Positions 8,404 to 16,555 of a stretch of DNA of 64,000 nucleotides are shown one piece after another; within the stretch, counting starts at the first letter, position 1, and each line of letters opens with the position of its first letter. A model generated the notes under the pieces. It was not told where the DNA came from and ran no database searches. It saw only the letters and a program-made list of their open reading frames with translations. Source of the stretch: Paragemmobacter amnigenus (lineage in GTDB: Bacteria > Pseudomonadota > Alphaproteobacteria > Rhodobacterales > Rhodobacteraceae); the NCBI RefSeq assembly GCF_009908265.2, contig NZ_JAAATX020000013.1:62001-126000 (forward strand), in the 5' to 3' direction. The position numbers and the translations under genes were made by a program.

Positions 8404-8421
8404 GGCGGGGTGAACCCCGCC
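8404..8421. repeat. Short GC-rich hairpin upstream of tRNA-Gly
   Basis: GGCGGGGT-GA-ACCCCGCC, an 8-bp inverted repeat in the otherwise gene-free 250 bp between yedK and tRNA-Gly. It resembles common intergenic palindromes of Rhodobacteraceae. Nothing else is seen in this stretch. Confidence 0.5.
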
Positions 8422-8507
8422 CTACGGGGGCACGTCCGGGACGGGGGCTTTCGAGGATTGGCGGGTTGCATCGGGCGGGCGGGATGGGTAGAAGGTGGGC
8501 GCGCGAC

Positions 8508-8581
8508 GCGGGTATGGTGTAGTGGTAGCGCCTCAGCCTTCCAAGCTGATGGGGCGGGTTCGATTCCCGCTACCCGCTCCA
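8508..8581 (+). tRNA. tRNA-Gly (anticodon TCC), target of the island
   Basis: A 74-nt cloverleaf with the CCA end encoded. The acceptor GCGGGTA pairs with TACCCGC; the D-arm holds GTAGTGGTAG; the anticodon arm is TCAGC-CTTCCAA-GCTGA with anticodon TCC (reads GGA); the T-arm is GCGGG-TTCGATT-CCCGC. Everything except the first three bases is repeated at 16485-16558, which identifies this copy as the left junction of an integrated element. This copy keeps its chromosomal upstream region and should be the functional gene. Confidence 0.97.
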
Positions 8582-8584
8582 GAA
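8511..8584 (+). repeat. attL: left copy of the 74-bp direct repeat
   Basis: Identical over 74 bp to 16485-16558. It covers tRNA-Gly positions 4-74 plus three downstream bases (GAA). The bases just outside differ (GCG to the left, CTC to the right), so the identity block is sharply defined. Confidence 0.95.
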
Positions 8585-8637
8585 CTCCGTTTTTGTTGTT
8601 TGCACTCAATGGCTTAGGCTTTTTGAGGCAACACGAT

Positions 8638-9747
8638 ATGAACACAAAGCTCGGTGCGCAACACACAACGACAATCAACGGCCTCCTATACTACAACAGA
8701 CGCGTGCCGTCCCATGCGGCGAAGGCATTCGGTTCTCAGGTCCGCTTGAGGGTAAGGGATCAGGCCGAGGCTGACCGACTCACGCGACGCCTGAATGACA
8801 TCTGGGCCGAAGAAGAAGTCACCCTGTCAGTAGACGTCCAAACCCTGTTGGCAGTGACAACAACAAAACAGGCATGTCTGACCGCTATAGCGGCGGAGTA
8901 TGTCGAGATCAGGGGGATTCAGTCTAACCCGACGTTAAGCAGTGCGCTGCTGCTGGCCGAATTGTCAGGTGACATGGCAATCGACTGCTATGGGCGACAG
9001 GATGCACGGAACTTCGTGAAGGTCCTGACGGATAGGGGAATGCGCACCACTTCCATACGACGACGGCTGAACTGCCTGAGTGCTGTGTTCAACTACGCTT
9101 ATGCCGAGTACGAGGTGGCACGCAGGAACCCGTTCAGCAGGGTCATGATCGCTGGAGAAGGTTCAGATCGCGTCAGACGGCATCCTATTCCAACTGAGAA
9201 CCTGAGAGACCTTTACCAAGCCTGTTTGGCTACTGACAGACCTCTGCGCTGGGCGATCCCCATCATAGGCGAGACAGGGTGCCGTATAGCGGAAATCATC
9301 GGTCTGCGCCGCGTAGACGTAGCCTCTGACTGTTCAAGCATTAGGATCGTTGCACACGGTGCGAGGCGGTTGAAGACTTCCGGCTCAGAGCGAACGCTGC
9401 CCCTTGTCGGTTATGCGCGCTTGGCGATGGAACGGCTTATGGATGACGGGAGCGATGACTACCTATTCCCGAACTACCTACGAGATGGACAGATACTGGC
9501 GACGCATGCAGGCAACACGCTCAATAAGTGGCTAAAACAACAAACAGCAGGCAAGACAGCACATTGCTTGCGACATGCATTTAGAGACCGCCTGAGGGCC
9601 GTTGAGTGTCCAATTGAACTGCTAGATGCGCTGGGCGGTTGGAGCGTTGTGCAGGGCGCCGGCAGGCGCTACGGGGCAGGTTACACTTTGGAGCAGAAGG
9701 AACATTGGTTGGGGAAGATCGCTGTATCTCGCTGCTACCGTAAGTAG
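8638..9747 (+). CDS. Tyrosine recombinase, integrase of the island
   Basis: A 369-residue site-specific recombinase that should catalyse integration and excision at tRNA-Gly. It has an N-terminal arm/core-binding part (to about residue 175) and a C-terminal catalytic domain. Active-site residues visible: Arg in GETGCRIAEIIGL, Lys in GARRLKTSGSERTL, His-x-x-Arg in HCLRHAFRDRL, Trp in the His/Trp position (LGGWSVVQ), and the nucleophile Tyr in RRYGAGY. The start ATG has GAGG about 10 nt upstream. The open frame extends back through the tRNA gene but that part is not coding. It converges on the second recombinase, 58 bp away. Confidence 0.9.
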   Translation: MNTKLGAQHTTTINGLLYYNRRVPSHAAKAFGSQVRLRVRDQAEADRLTRRLNDIWAEEEVTLSVDVQTLLAVTTTKQACLTAIAAEYVEIRGIQSNPTLSSALLLAELSGDMAIDCYGRQDARNFVKVLTDRGMRTTSIRRRLNCLSAVFNYAYAEYEVARRNPFSRVMIAGEGSDRVRRHPIPTENLRDLYQACLATDRPLRWAIPIIGETGCRIAEIIGLRRVDVASDCSSIRIVAHGARRLKTSGSERTLPLVGYARLAMERLMDDGSDDYLFPNYLRDGQILATHAGNTLNKWLKQQTAGKTAHCLRHAFRDRLRAVECPIELLDALGGWSVVQGAGRRYGAGYTLEQKEHWLGKIAVSRCYRK

Positions 9748-9805
9748 GCTGCCTAGCATCTCTGTGATGTCAGCAGGTCGATGAAACGAAATTGGTCACT
9801 GGACT

Positions 9806-10795
9806 TTATGTACTGTTACGGTGTGCAGCAGCTATACGTGCTGACGCTGACTGACCCACCAGAAATTGGCTTCCATACCGTGCTGGCATCTCAGCAGACT
9901 TCCACCGCCCAGACATGATAATTGAACCCATGTCACATCCAATCTTCATGGCATCATGTACGCCCCCTACTCTAGTGCTGTGCGACGAAACATCTTTTCT
10001 GCCCGTCGCGCGCCGCAAGATTTGAGTGAACGTGACAGAAAGCAAGGGTTTTCGGCAACCATTGTCATATGAGGTGATGAACATTGGCTCTGGCGGCGTG
10101 AGTTTTGCTAGCCTTTGCCAGTCCTGAACTGCATTTACTGCTTCGATTGAGAGGTAAGCAAACCCACCAGAGGAGTAACGATCAGTTTTGGATCGCATTA
10201 TTCGCAAGATGGCTGACCCATCTTGTTGCAAGACCATATCATGCATTCTTAGTGCAGCAAGTTCACTTGAACGGCACCAACTATCCGCGGCCACTAACAG
10301 TACCGCCTTATCTCGTACATGGAGCCTAGATTGGCCCATCTTTGCTATAGCATCCATGATATCCTTGCGACATATAGGTGGTGCCTGTTTTGATGGCTTA
10401 CTGTAGTGCTTCCGCGCGGCCATGAACGCTAGCTTGACTATTGGATGATTGCGTGGCGATCTAAGGAAACTGGCTCGATGGAGTTCAGTTACAGCACTGA
10501 GTAAGCACTCAATGGTTCCAATCGCATATATGGGCGAGAGATCATCAATCATTCTTGCAACGTGGAACGGGCTTAGCGGCGGCGTAGTCGAGAGGCCCAA
10601 CTCTGAAAAGTAACGCTCAAGAACACGCATCATCACGGCACGACTGCGCCTTGTGGATGGGGCAAAAGCCTGATCAGCCCGTCTTTTGTACTCAGCAATA
10701 AGCACTTCCCTCTCATCGGTTCCTGCATTCAAAACCGCGACGCTTCGAGCAAGCCGCTCTTCCGTGTCGTGGGAGATTGCTTCAAATTCGTTCAT
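9806..10795 (-). CDS. Second tyrosine recombinase
   Basis: A 329-residue recombinase of a different subgroup from the integrase. The N-terminal SAM-like domain (STRRSRAVMMRVLERYFSEL) binds the core site; the catalytic domain keeps the full set: Arg in DSWCRSSELAAL, Lys in MRSKTDRYSSG, His-x-x-Arg in SSHSTRVGG, Trp in SGRWKSAEM and Tyr in PARYGSQF. The chosen start (ATG at 10795) has AGAGG 6 nt upstream; an upstream GTG would add 11 residues. It is the downstream partner of the serine recombinase on the same strand (48 bp gap). Its target site is unknown; it could resolve multimers or act with the integrase. Confidence 0.85.
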   Translation of the reverse strand: MNEFEAISHDTEERLARSVAVLNAGTDEREVLIAEYKRRADQAFAPSTRRSRAVMMRVLERYFSELGLSTTPPLSPFHVARMIDDLSPIYAIGTIECLLSAVTELHRASFLRSPRNHPIVKLAFMAARKHYSKPSKQAPPICRKDIMDAIAKMGQSRLHVRDKAVLLVAADSWCRSSELAALRMHDMVLQQDGSAILRIMRSKTDRYSSGGFAYLSIEAVNAVQDWQRLAKLTPPEPMFITSYDNGCRKPLLSVTFTQILRRATGRKDVSSHSTRVGGVHDAMKIGCDMGSIIMSGRWKSAEMPARYGSQFLVGQSASARIAAAHRNST

Positions 10796-10843
10796 CTTGA
10801 CCTCTAATTGTGACAGCGGCTCTACCACACAAAAAAGTCGATT

Positions 10844-11389
10844 TTACTTGGTGTTAAGGGCTCGATGCACAGACATCCGGCTGATCCCCATCATCTCTGC
10901 GATCTTGTAGGTGCTGTATCCCTCTTCACGCAGTGCGTAGATACGATCCTTGTCGATGGTAGCCTTGCGTCCCTTGTAGACACCAGCAGCCTTTGCCTTT
11001 GCGATACCCTCTGCCTGTCGTTGGCGGATAATGGCCCGCTCAAACTCAGCTACTGCCCCAAGGATAGACAGATAAAGCTTCGCAGCGCCATCGTTGCCTT
11101 CCGGCGGGAAAGTTAAGTTGTCTTTGATGAAGCGGATGCTGACCCCCTTGTTGTTAAGGGTGGTCACGATGGACAGAAGGTCCTGAAGGTTACGGGCTAG
11201 ACGGTCGATGGAGTGAACAACAACCAAGTCCCCTTGACGCACCCAGCCAATCATCTCCTGCAACACAGGACGGTCAGAGGCACTGGCTCCCGAAACCTTT
11301 TCTTCAAACACCTTCTCGACTTCACCAAGGTCCTGACGTTCCAAAGATTGGTCGATGGTGCTGACCCTTCTGTAGCCGACGACAGCCAT
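10844..11389 (-). CDS. Serine recombinase, resolvase/invertase family
   Basis: A 181-residue small serine recombinase. The catalytic domain starts MAVVGYRRVSTIDQSLERQ, with the nucleophile Ser in RVST; downstream are VVVHSIDRLARNLQDLL (Arg/Asp active-site motif), the long E-helix AAKLYLSILGAVAEFERAII with RQRQAEGIAKAKAAG, and a C-terminal helix-turn-helix (YSTYKIAEMMGISRMSVHRAL). GGAGG lies 5 nt before the ATG. It starts 40 bp from the divergently read GGDEF-EAL gene, so promoters overlap. No invertible segment was recognised around it. Confidence 0.9.
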   Translation of the reverse strand: MAVVGYRRVSTIDQSLERQDLGEVEKVFEEKVSGASASDRPVLQEMIGWVRQGDLVVVHSIDRLARNLQDLLSIVTTLNNKGVSIRFIKDNLTFPPEGNDGAAKLYLSILGAVAEFERAIIRQRQAEGIAKAKAAGVYKGRKATIDKDRIYALREEGYSTYKIAEMMGISRMSVHRALNTK

Positions 11390-11429
11390 TGTAGCCTCCA
11401 GTGGTAACATATGCCTCTAGAGTTACTGC

Positions 11430-13010
11430 ATGCTCAGCAACAAATCAACGATTCGCACCCTAATGTTACCAATATTTCTGCTTGGCGTAGTAACTGTCCA
11501 CCAGCAACACAGGGGTATACCTTCTGAACCATCCAATATCCTAATGACCGCAATGCTTGTGGATGTGTTTACAGAAGCCTGCCGCATCATAGGATATACC
11601 AAGGTTTGTCTGAGGAACTATCAAGCAAGGATCATCATGAACCTAGACCTGCAACACAGTGCCTCGATGACTGACCCACTTACCGGTCTGTCCAACCGTT
11701 TGGGCGTTGAGACTTATCTGCGAGAGTTGCCCGACGAAATCACCGCAACTGGCGTGTCCGTTGTGACTATGGAGTTGGCCCGTTTCGGCAAGGTTAATGA
11801 TAGCTTGGGGGCTGACCTAGGGAACAAGATCATTAGTACAGTGGCGAAGCGTATCCAAAAGGTGTTCTCGCATGCTGACTGGATAGCCCGTACGCATGGA
11901 GATCACTTCTGCCTAGTATTTACTGGTGGAATAGATATTTATGAGCAGATCGAGTTACTGAACGATTTCACGCAGCGTCCACTTGCCTTGAGGGGCGAGG
12001 TAATCGTCTTGAGTGTGCGTATCGGCGTCTCGGAAATTGGCCCGTCTGTCGAATCCACCTCATATTTGTTGCATGCCGCAGAAGTGGCCTTGCACCGCGC
12101 AAAGCGGGAGCAGATGAAACGCTGCTTCTTTACTCGAAATCTTGAACATGAAGCGAAAGAGGCGCATCAACTTGAGAACGACCTGAGGGTATCTCTTGTT
12201 TCAAACCATGTGGAGCTGCATAAAGCTATCAGCAATAACGAGTTTAAATTAATGTATCAGCCAATCGTTGATGTTGCGAGTGATACGGTCCACGCCGTTG
12301 AGGCCCTAGTTCGCTGGAACCATCCAAAGCGAGGGCTTATTTCACCTGCTGATTTTATTCCTATGGCAGAACAGATTCAAGTAATGGATGTGTTGGGAAA
12401 CTGGATCATTCGACGTGCCTGCTCTGATGCTCTAACGCTCCCAACGAACTCAGATGGATCACATGTAGGTGTCAGTATCAATATCAGCGCAACTCAGTTT
12501 ATTGAATCTGAAATACTAGTATCTACTGTTAAACAGGCTCTTGAAGAAACCAACATAGAGCCGCAGCTTGTTAAGCTGGAGATTACAGAGTCTGCAGCCT
12601 TTGGATCAGAAAAAATCCGAACCATTGACGCTTTGAGAAAGCTTGGCTGCAAGACCGCTTTGGATGACTTTGGAACTGGCTATTCGTCATTGACACAGTT
12701 AAATACAATTCCATTGGATTACATTAAGCTCGACCGATCTTTCATCGCTGCTTTGGGGGGTGAGGATCAGCTTAAAGATCAGCGGAGCGATCGTATCACG
12801 CGTGCAGTGCTTAGCATAGCGCAGACGTTTAACCTTCTGCCTGTAGTGGAAGGCGTCGAAACAAGTACACAATGTAAGCGCCTTCGAGACTATGGTGCCA
12901 CTCTCATCCAAGGTTACCTGTTCTCTAAACCCTTGGAGTTGGACGAAACTCGCAAGTTTATTGAGAACTTTGGCAAAAAAGCTCAAGTAAAGGGAGTCGA
13001 ACATGCCTAA
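11430..13010 (+). CDS. GGDEF-EAL protein, probable c-di-GMP phosphodiesterase
   Basis: A 526-residue protein. A short hydrophobic stretch (LMLPIFLLGVV) at residues 11-21 could be a membrane anchor or an artefact of choosing the first ATG. The GGDEF domain (DPLTGLSNR at about 82-90) is degenerate: the signature is HGDHF instead of GGDEF and the upstream metal Asp is Glu (MELARFGKVND), so no cyclase activity is expected. The EAL domain (from about residue 270) keeps catalytic residues: EALVRWNHP, INISATQF, LEITESA, DDFGTGYSS, YIKLDRSF, VVEGVET and IQGYLFSKP. It overlaps the BLUF gene by 8 nt, which points to light-controlled c-di-GMP breakdown. Confidence 0.88.
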   Translation: MLSNKSTIRTLMLPIFLLGVVTVHQQHRGIPSEPSNILMTAMLVDVFTEACRIIGYTKVCLRNYQARIIMNLDLQHSASMTDPLTGLSNRLGVETYLRELPDEITATGVSVVTMELARFGKVNDSLGADLGNKIISTVAKRIQKVFSHADWIARTHGDHFCLVFTGGIDIYEQIELLNDFTQRPLALRGEVIVLSVRIGVSEIGPSVESTSYLLHAAEVALHRAKREQMKRCFFTRNLEHEAKEAHQLENDLRVSLVSNHVELHKAISNNEFKLMYQPIVDVASDTVHAVEALVRWNHPKRGLISPADFIPMAEQIQVMDVLGNWIIRRACSDALTLPTNSDGSHVGVSINISATQFIESEILVSTVKQALEETNIEPQLVKLEITESAAFGSEKIRTIDALRKLGCKTALDDFGTGYSSLTQLNTIPLDYIKLDRSFIAALGGEDQLKDQRSDRITRAVLSIAQTFNLLPVVEGVETSTQCKRLRDYGATLIQGYLFSKPLELDETRKFIENFGKKAQVKGVEHA

Positions 13011-13452
13011 CTTGTACAATCTTGCTTACATCAGCAAGAACACGATAAAGGGCGACAGTGAAAAGGTAAGAGAGGAGATAAAGAGTATTCTTGCCTCCGC
13101 CCACAAGAACAATCCTGATATGGGCGTGACGGGCGCTCTTCTTTATTCAGGCGGCTACTTCTGTCAAGTGATTGAAGGGCCAGAGGATGTACTGGAGGAA
13201 CTCTACGAGACTATCCAGATGGATGATCGTCATGGAGAGGTCACGGTTTTGCATTTTGAACCGATCGAAGAGCGCGGCTTCAGCGAATGGGCAATGGCGT
13301 TAGCGGGAATTGAGGATGATATGCGATTTGATCTCGATGGCGTGCTTGGTTCAAAAGACGAATTGAAGATGAAGGAAACTGGAAAAGATTTGGTAGCGGT
13401 TTTGGAGAAAATGGTGAAACAACACCAGTCTGTGCTGAGCGGTTCTGCTTAG
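13003..13452 (+). CDS. BLUF-domain blue-light receptor
   Basis: A 149-residue flavin-binding photoreceptor. The BLUF fold occupies about residues 1-100, and the residues known from AppA are all present by alignment: Tyr9 (LAYIS), Asn37 (NNPDMGVTG), Gln55 (YFCQVIEG), Trp96 and Met98 (SEWAMAL). The remaining 50 residues form a helical C-terminal cap (KMKETGKDLVAVLEKMVKQH). There is no output domain in the chain. Its ATG lies inside the end of the EAL gene (8-nt overlap), so the phosphodiesterase is the obvious partner, matching fused BLUF-EAL proteins such as BlrP1 but split in two. Confidence 0.92.
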   Translation: MPNLYNLAYISKNTIKGDSEKVREEIKSILASAHKNNPDMGVTGALLYSGGYFCQVIEGPEDVLEELYETIQMDDRHGEVTVLHFEPIEERGFSEWAMALAGIEDDMRFDLDGVLGSKDELKMKETGKDLVAVLEKMVKQHQSVLSGSA

Positions 13453-14092
13453 GTCAAGTTTTCGTGAGCAATATAGCCAGAATCGGAAGGTTGCAAGAAG
13501 TGAGACCTCTTTGGTTCATATATCGATCTTTTTTGAAGGGTTACTTCCGTCCCACATCAAGCCACTAAGTTCACCGAGGTCTCCGTTCTTGCAGGTGTGC
13601 AGCAAGGTAGAGGCTTACCCAAGAGAAGCATCCTCTCAATCAAAATTGCGATCCATGCGCTAAAGCCTCTGTAAATAGAGGATCACTAGGGCAGGGCTAT
13701 CGGCTGCTTTCTATCATGTGATCGCAGCGCGCTGGGCTGTACTGATTGATTGGATCAGTGGTGGTTATGTTGTTGAGCCATCATGAAAATCTATATATAG
13801 TTGTTGTGTGGCAGCGTTGCACTAAATGTTGAGGAATGGCGCATCCATCTTCAATCGCAAGAAATTTATGAGTTGCCACTTGTAATTCTGGAAAGCACCT
13901 CCCATCTACATCGGACGAGTCGGGCGAAGTACCCTTTGCGGTAGCGCGACGCACACACAGACGTTCTGCCTGACCAGCCAAGGGTAATCCGAAGCTGGTT
14001 TTTTCGTGTCCGCACAACTGATCTCGGCCCACAGGAAGCGTGGCAGTCCTTTTGAGGGAACAACTGTTTTTTGCTTGGAGTTCTTAGGAAAA
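13453..14092. other. Gene-free 640 bp inside the island
   Basis: AT-rich stretch between the BLUF and helicase genes. No convincing coding frame: the short frames on the minus strand have no ribosome site or recognisable product. Visible are a small hairpin CCTCT-GTAAAT-AGAGG (13666-13681) and an AT-rich palindrome CTATATATAG near 13790 that could belong to the helicase promoter. Otherwise nothing can be supported. Confidence 0.5.
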
Positions 14093-15910
14093 ATGAACGC
14101 GTCACCCCGATACTACTCTAACTGGCAGCAGGCCGTCCAGCGCACACGCGACGAGCAAGGAGGGCTTCTACATCTCTCTAACTGGCAAGTTTATTCGGCA
14201 CGGTTGGTTTCAACCACGATCTCGTCCGTTGCTCTAGGGCCTTATCGCGGCGCCTTCTACATCTCGATGCCTACGGGGGCGGGCAAGACGACTGGCGCGA
14301 TCTGGGGCATGGTTTATGTCCTTACGGAAAATCCTGACGAGCGTATCTGTTTCCTTACACCTTATCAGGAGGCGGTTGATCGTGTGTATGGGGACCTTGT
14401 TGCAAGACTGGGTGCCGACGTTGTTGGCCGTTACCATAGCGCGGCTGAGGTGAACAAAGAGGCTGAGCTGGCGAAGCAGGTCGTCATCCTGACGCATCAG
14501 TTTGTTCAGGCAAACAAAGGTCGTTTGGATGACCGCACCCTGTTCATTGTCGATGAGGCCGTGTTTTCAACGGGTGAGGCGTCGCTGACGCTTAAGGATT
14601 TTGCCGCTGCGCGTGATTGGGCAACAACAAACAATGTCCTAAGCGGCGAGTTTGTGAAGTTATACAGTTTTGTCAACGGCTTGGACCAGCAGGTTCATGG
14701 TGGGGGGCCGAAGTATGTTGCCATGCCGTCTGATGCTGACCTGTCATTTGCATCGACCATCGCGGAAGAACTGCACCTGCCTAGCCATAGCCAGACCATC
14801 GACAACATGGAGGTGATGAGTGCGGTTCAGTTGTTCTGTCAGGCGCTGCTGAACGGCACGGCATTCCTGTCACGGGGGGATAAGTTTAACAACGGATATA
14901 CTCCGACGTTCTACGCCGCGGTGCTGGGCATCCCTAATCTTGAAAAAACGGTCGTCCTGACAGCAACGGGGCGGCTGACCTACGATGTGGCTGGTCGCTT
15001 CACGTTGACCTCCAGCGCCGGTTACTTTGTGCAGCCCAACTACAAGAACCTTCGTTTGGTCAACCTGACGGGGCCAAAGTTCAACGGACACTACAAGACT
15101 TGGGGGCAGGCACAGATCAAGGATGACGTTGTGACCTATGTCGATTGGGTCATTCAGTCGGTCGCAGAAGAAAAGGTGTATCTGACGGTGCCAAAGCAGG
15201 TCTTGGACAGATGCCTGATGGGCTATTTTGCTGATCCGAGCGGGGGGAAACAGGAACTGCCATTCATGGTCGAGCGACACGGCAAGCAGATTTGGGTTTC
15301 CCATCACAGCCTGTCGATCGGGTCCAATGACTACAAGGATTGTGACGCTGTTATCTACCTGTTTGACGACCACAGGCCGCAAGAGGTGTGCATTCAGCGT
15401 TATCATACACTGACGGGGGAGCCTATCACGGACGAAGTGTTGGAAGCCGTTAAGGGAAAACTGACTGGGGCCTACAAGAAGATTAAGGATGCCACCTATC
15501 TCGAGAACATGATGCAACAAATCGGGAGGGGGCGCATGCGAACCTACAGTGAGGAAGTGGCGAACCCTATGACCGCATATGTTTTCTCACAACGGGCTGG
15601 TCTGTTTGACAAGCTGGCGGATCAGTATCCCGACTGTAAGCGAGATGAACTCCTTTACCAAGGGATCGCTGCACTGGCGCCAAAGGGACGTGTTAACCGC
15701 ATCCTTCAATACCTCCGGCAACACGGTGCAGGTCGAGACGTTCCTGCTGACGAAGTGGAAAGAGCGGTTGGATTTCCTTTACGTCGTGTTGGCTCTGCCC
15801 TTGAGGACAACCACGACCTACGGACGTTGGGTTACGTATACAAAAAGGGCGGGAAGGGACGTGGGAATATGGGCATGTTTCGTAAGGTCGGTGAACCAAC
15901 AAAACCCTAG
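14093..15910 (+). CDS. SF2 DEAD/DEAH-like helicase, orphan cargo gene
   Basis: A 605-residue cytoplasmic helicase-like ATPase. RecA domain 1 has Walker A MPTGAGKTTGA (about 59-69), Walker B FIVDEAVF (DEAV, about 154) and motif III VLTATGR (about 290). RecA domain 2 has motif VI QQIGRGRMR (about 480). The last 80 residues (KGRVNRILQYLRQHG to MGMFRKVG) look like a winged-helix DNA-binding domain. The start at 14093 has AGGA 5 nt upstream; the frame opens earlier without a ribosome site. No methyltransferase, nuclease or other defence partner is adjacent, so its role (anti-phage defence, element maintenance or replication) is open. Confidence 0.75.
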   Translation: MNASPRYYSNWQQAVQRTRDEQGGLLHLSNWQVYSARLVSTTISSVALGPYRGAFYISMPTGAGKTTGAIWGMVYVLTENPDERICFLTPYQEAVDRVYGDLVARLGADVVGRYHSAAEVNKEAELAKQVVILTHQFVQANKGRLDDRTLFIVDEAVFSTGEASLTLKDFAAARDWATTNNVLSGEFVKLYSFVNGLDQQVHGGGPKYVAMPSDADLSFASTIAEELHLPSHSQTIDNMEVMSAVQLFCQALLNGTAFLSRGDKFNNGYTPTFYAAVLGIPNLEKTVVLTATGRLTYDVAGRFTLTSSAGYFVQPNYKNLRLVNLTGPKFNGHYKTWGQAQIKDDVVTYVDWVIQSVAEEKVYLTVPKQVLDRCLMGYFADPSGGKQELPFMVERHGKQIWVSHHSLSIGSNDYKDCDAVIYLFDDHRPQEVCIQRYHTLTGEPITDEVLEAVKGKLTGAYKKIKDATYLENMMQQIGRGRMRTYSEEVANPMTAYVFSQRAGLFDKLADQYPDCKRDELLYQGIAALAPKGRVNRILQYLRQHGAGRDVPADEVERAVGFPLRRVGSALEDNHDLRTLGYVYKKGGKGRGNMGMFRKVGEPTKP

Positions 15911-16484
15911 AGCGGCTCTTCTTGAACGCTTCCTGTAGGTCAAAGAAAACAACAACAAAAGCAGGAGTTTACCATCTTTCTCCCCCTTCTTTTCACTTCC
16001 AGCTTTTTTGGAAAAGGAAGGTTGAAAGGGAAGATAGTTGACTCCTGCTGCCTCTTTTGTTGCTAAAATGTTCACTTTTACAATAAGTACCTTTAGGAAA
16101 AGAGTACATTTTCTCTCTGTTGTTGGTGGATGAACAACACCCTTCTTGGGAAGAGCCGCCTTGTGGTTTTTCTTAGTGAGCAACGTTCTGTTGTGGGCCG
16201 TCTGCCTTCGGCGGTTGAATTTTTTCTCTAGGAAGAGATGGGGGTTACCTAACCAAGTCGCATCGTCCCACCTCTTCCCAAGGGTCCCAAGACGAAGGTG
16301 CTGTTGTTGTGTGTTGTTGTTTGCCGAGCCATGAGGTGGCGTTCCTGCGCGTCTACCAATGCACACAAACGTTCACACAAGGCTGGTTTGGTGATAGTTA
16401 GAAGGCGAGTGCACATGAAAAACGTACTGTGGACGCGGAGTGGCGCAAGCCACGGAAGTCATTGAGCAGAATGCGAAAATGGCT
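15911..16484. other. Structured non-coding end of the island (candidate ncRNA or recombination region)
   Basis: 574 bp without a credible gene. It holds a 110-nt long imperfect hairpin (15953-16062; outer stems CAACAAAAG/CTTTTGTTG and CAGGAGT/ACTCCTG). Next come TGTTGTT...AACAACA (16118-16139) and a 10-bp perfect stem TTGGGAAGAG (16146-16155) with CTCTTCCCAA (16272-16281) enclosing about 115 nt that itself contains small stems. A minus-strand frame of 182 codons crosses the region but its product is low-complexity and follows the inverted repeats. Confidence 0.55.
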
Positions 16485-16555
16485 GGTATGGTGTAGTGGT
16501 AGCGCCTCAGCCTTCCAAGCTGATGGGGCGGGTTCGATTCCCGCTACCCGCTCCA
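16482..16555 (+). pseudogene. Displaced tRNA-Gly(TCC) copy at the right junction
   Basis: A tRNA-Gly sequence identical to 8508-8581 except for the third base: the 5' end is GCT instead of GCG, creating a T-C mismatch at pair 3:70 of the acceptor stem. The first three bases come from the island side of the junction. It lacks the original promoter, so it is probably silent or poorly aminoacylated, though a tRNA finder may report it as intact. Confidence 0.8.

Noticed and set aside
8358-8678. Minus-strand frame across tRNA-Gly containing RVAGIEPAPSAWKAEALPLHHT, repeated at 16398-16601
   Set aside because: It is the antisense reading of the tRNA gene and its attR copy; a well-known annotation artefact, not a protein family.
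13781-14105. Short minus-strand frames before the helicase
   Set aside because: No ribosome site, no family features, and they overlap the helicase start region.
15818-16366. 182-codon minus-strand frame over the island's right end
   Set aside because: The product is low-complexity and Lys/Leu-rich, follows the inverted repeats, and has no ribosome site or recognisable domain.
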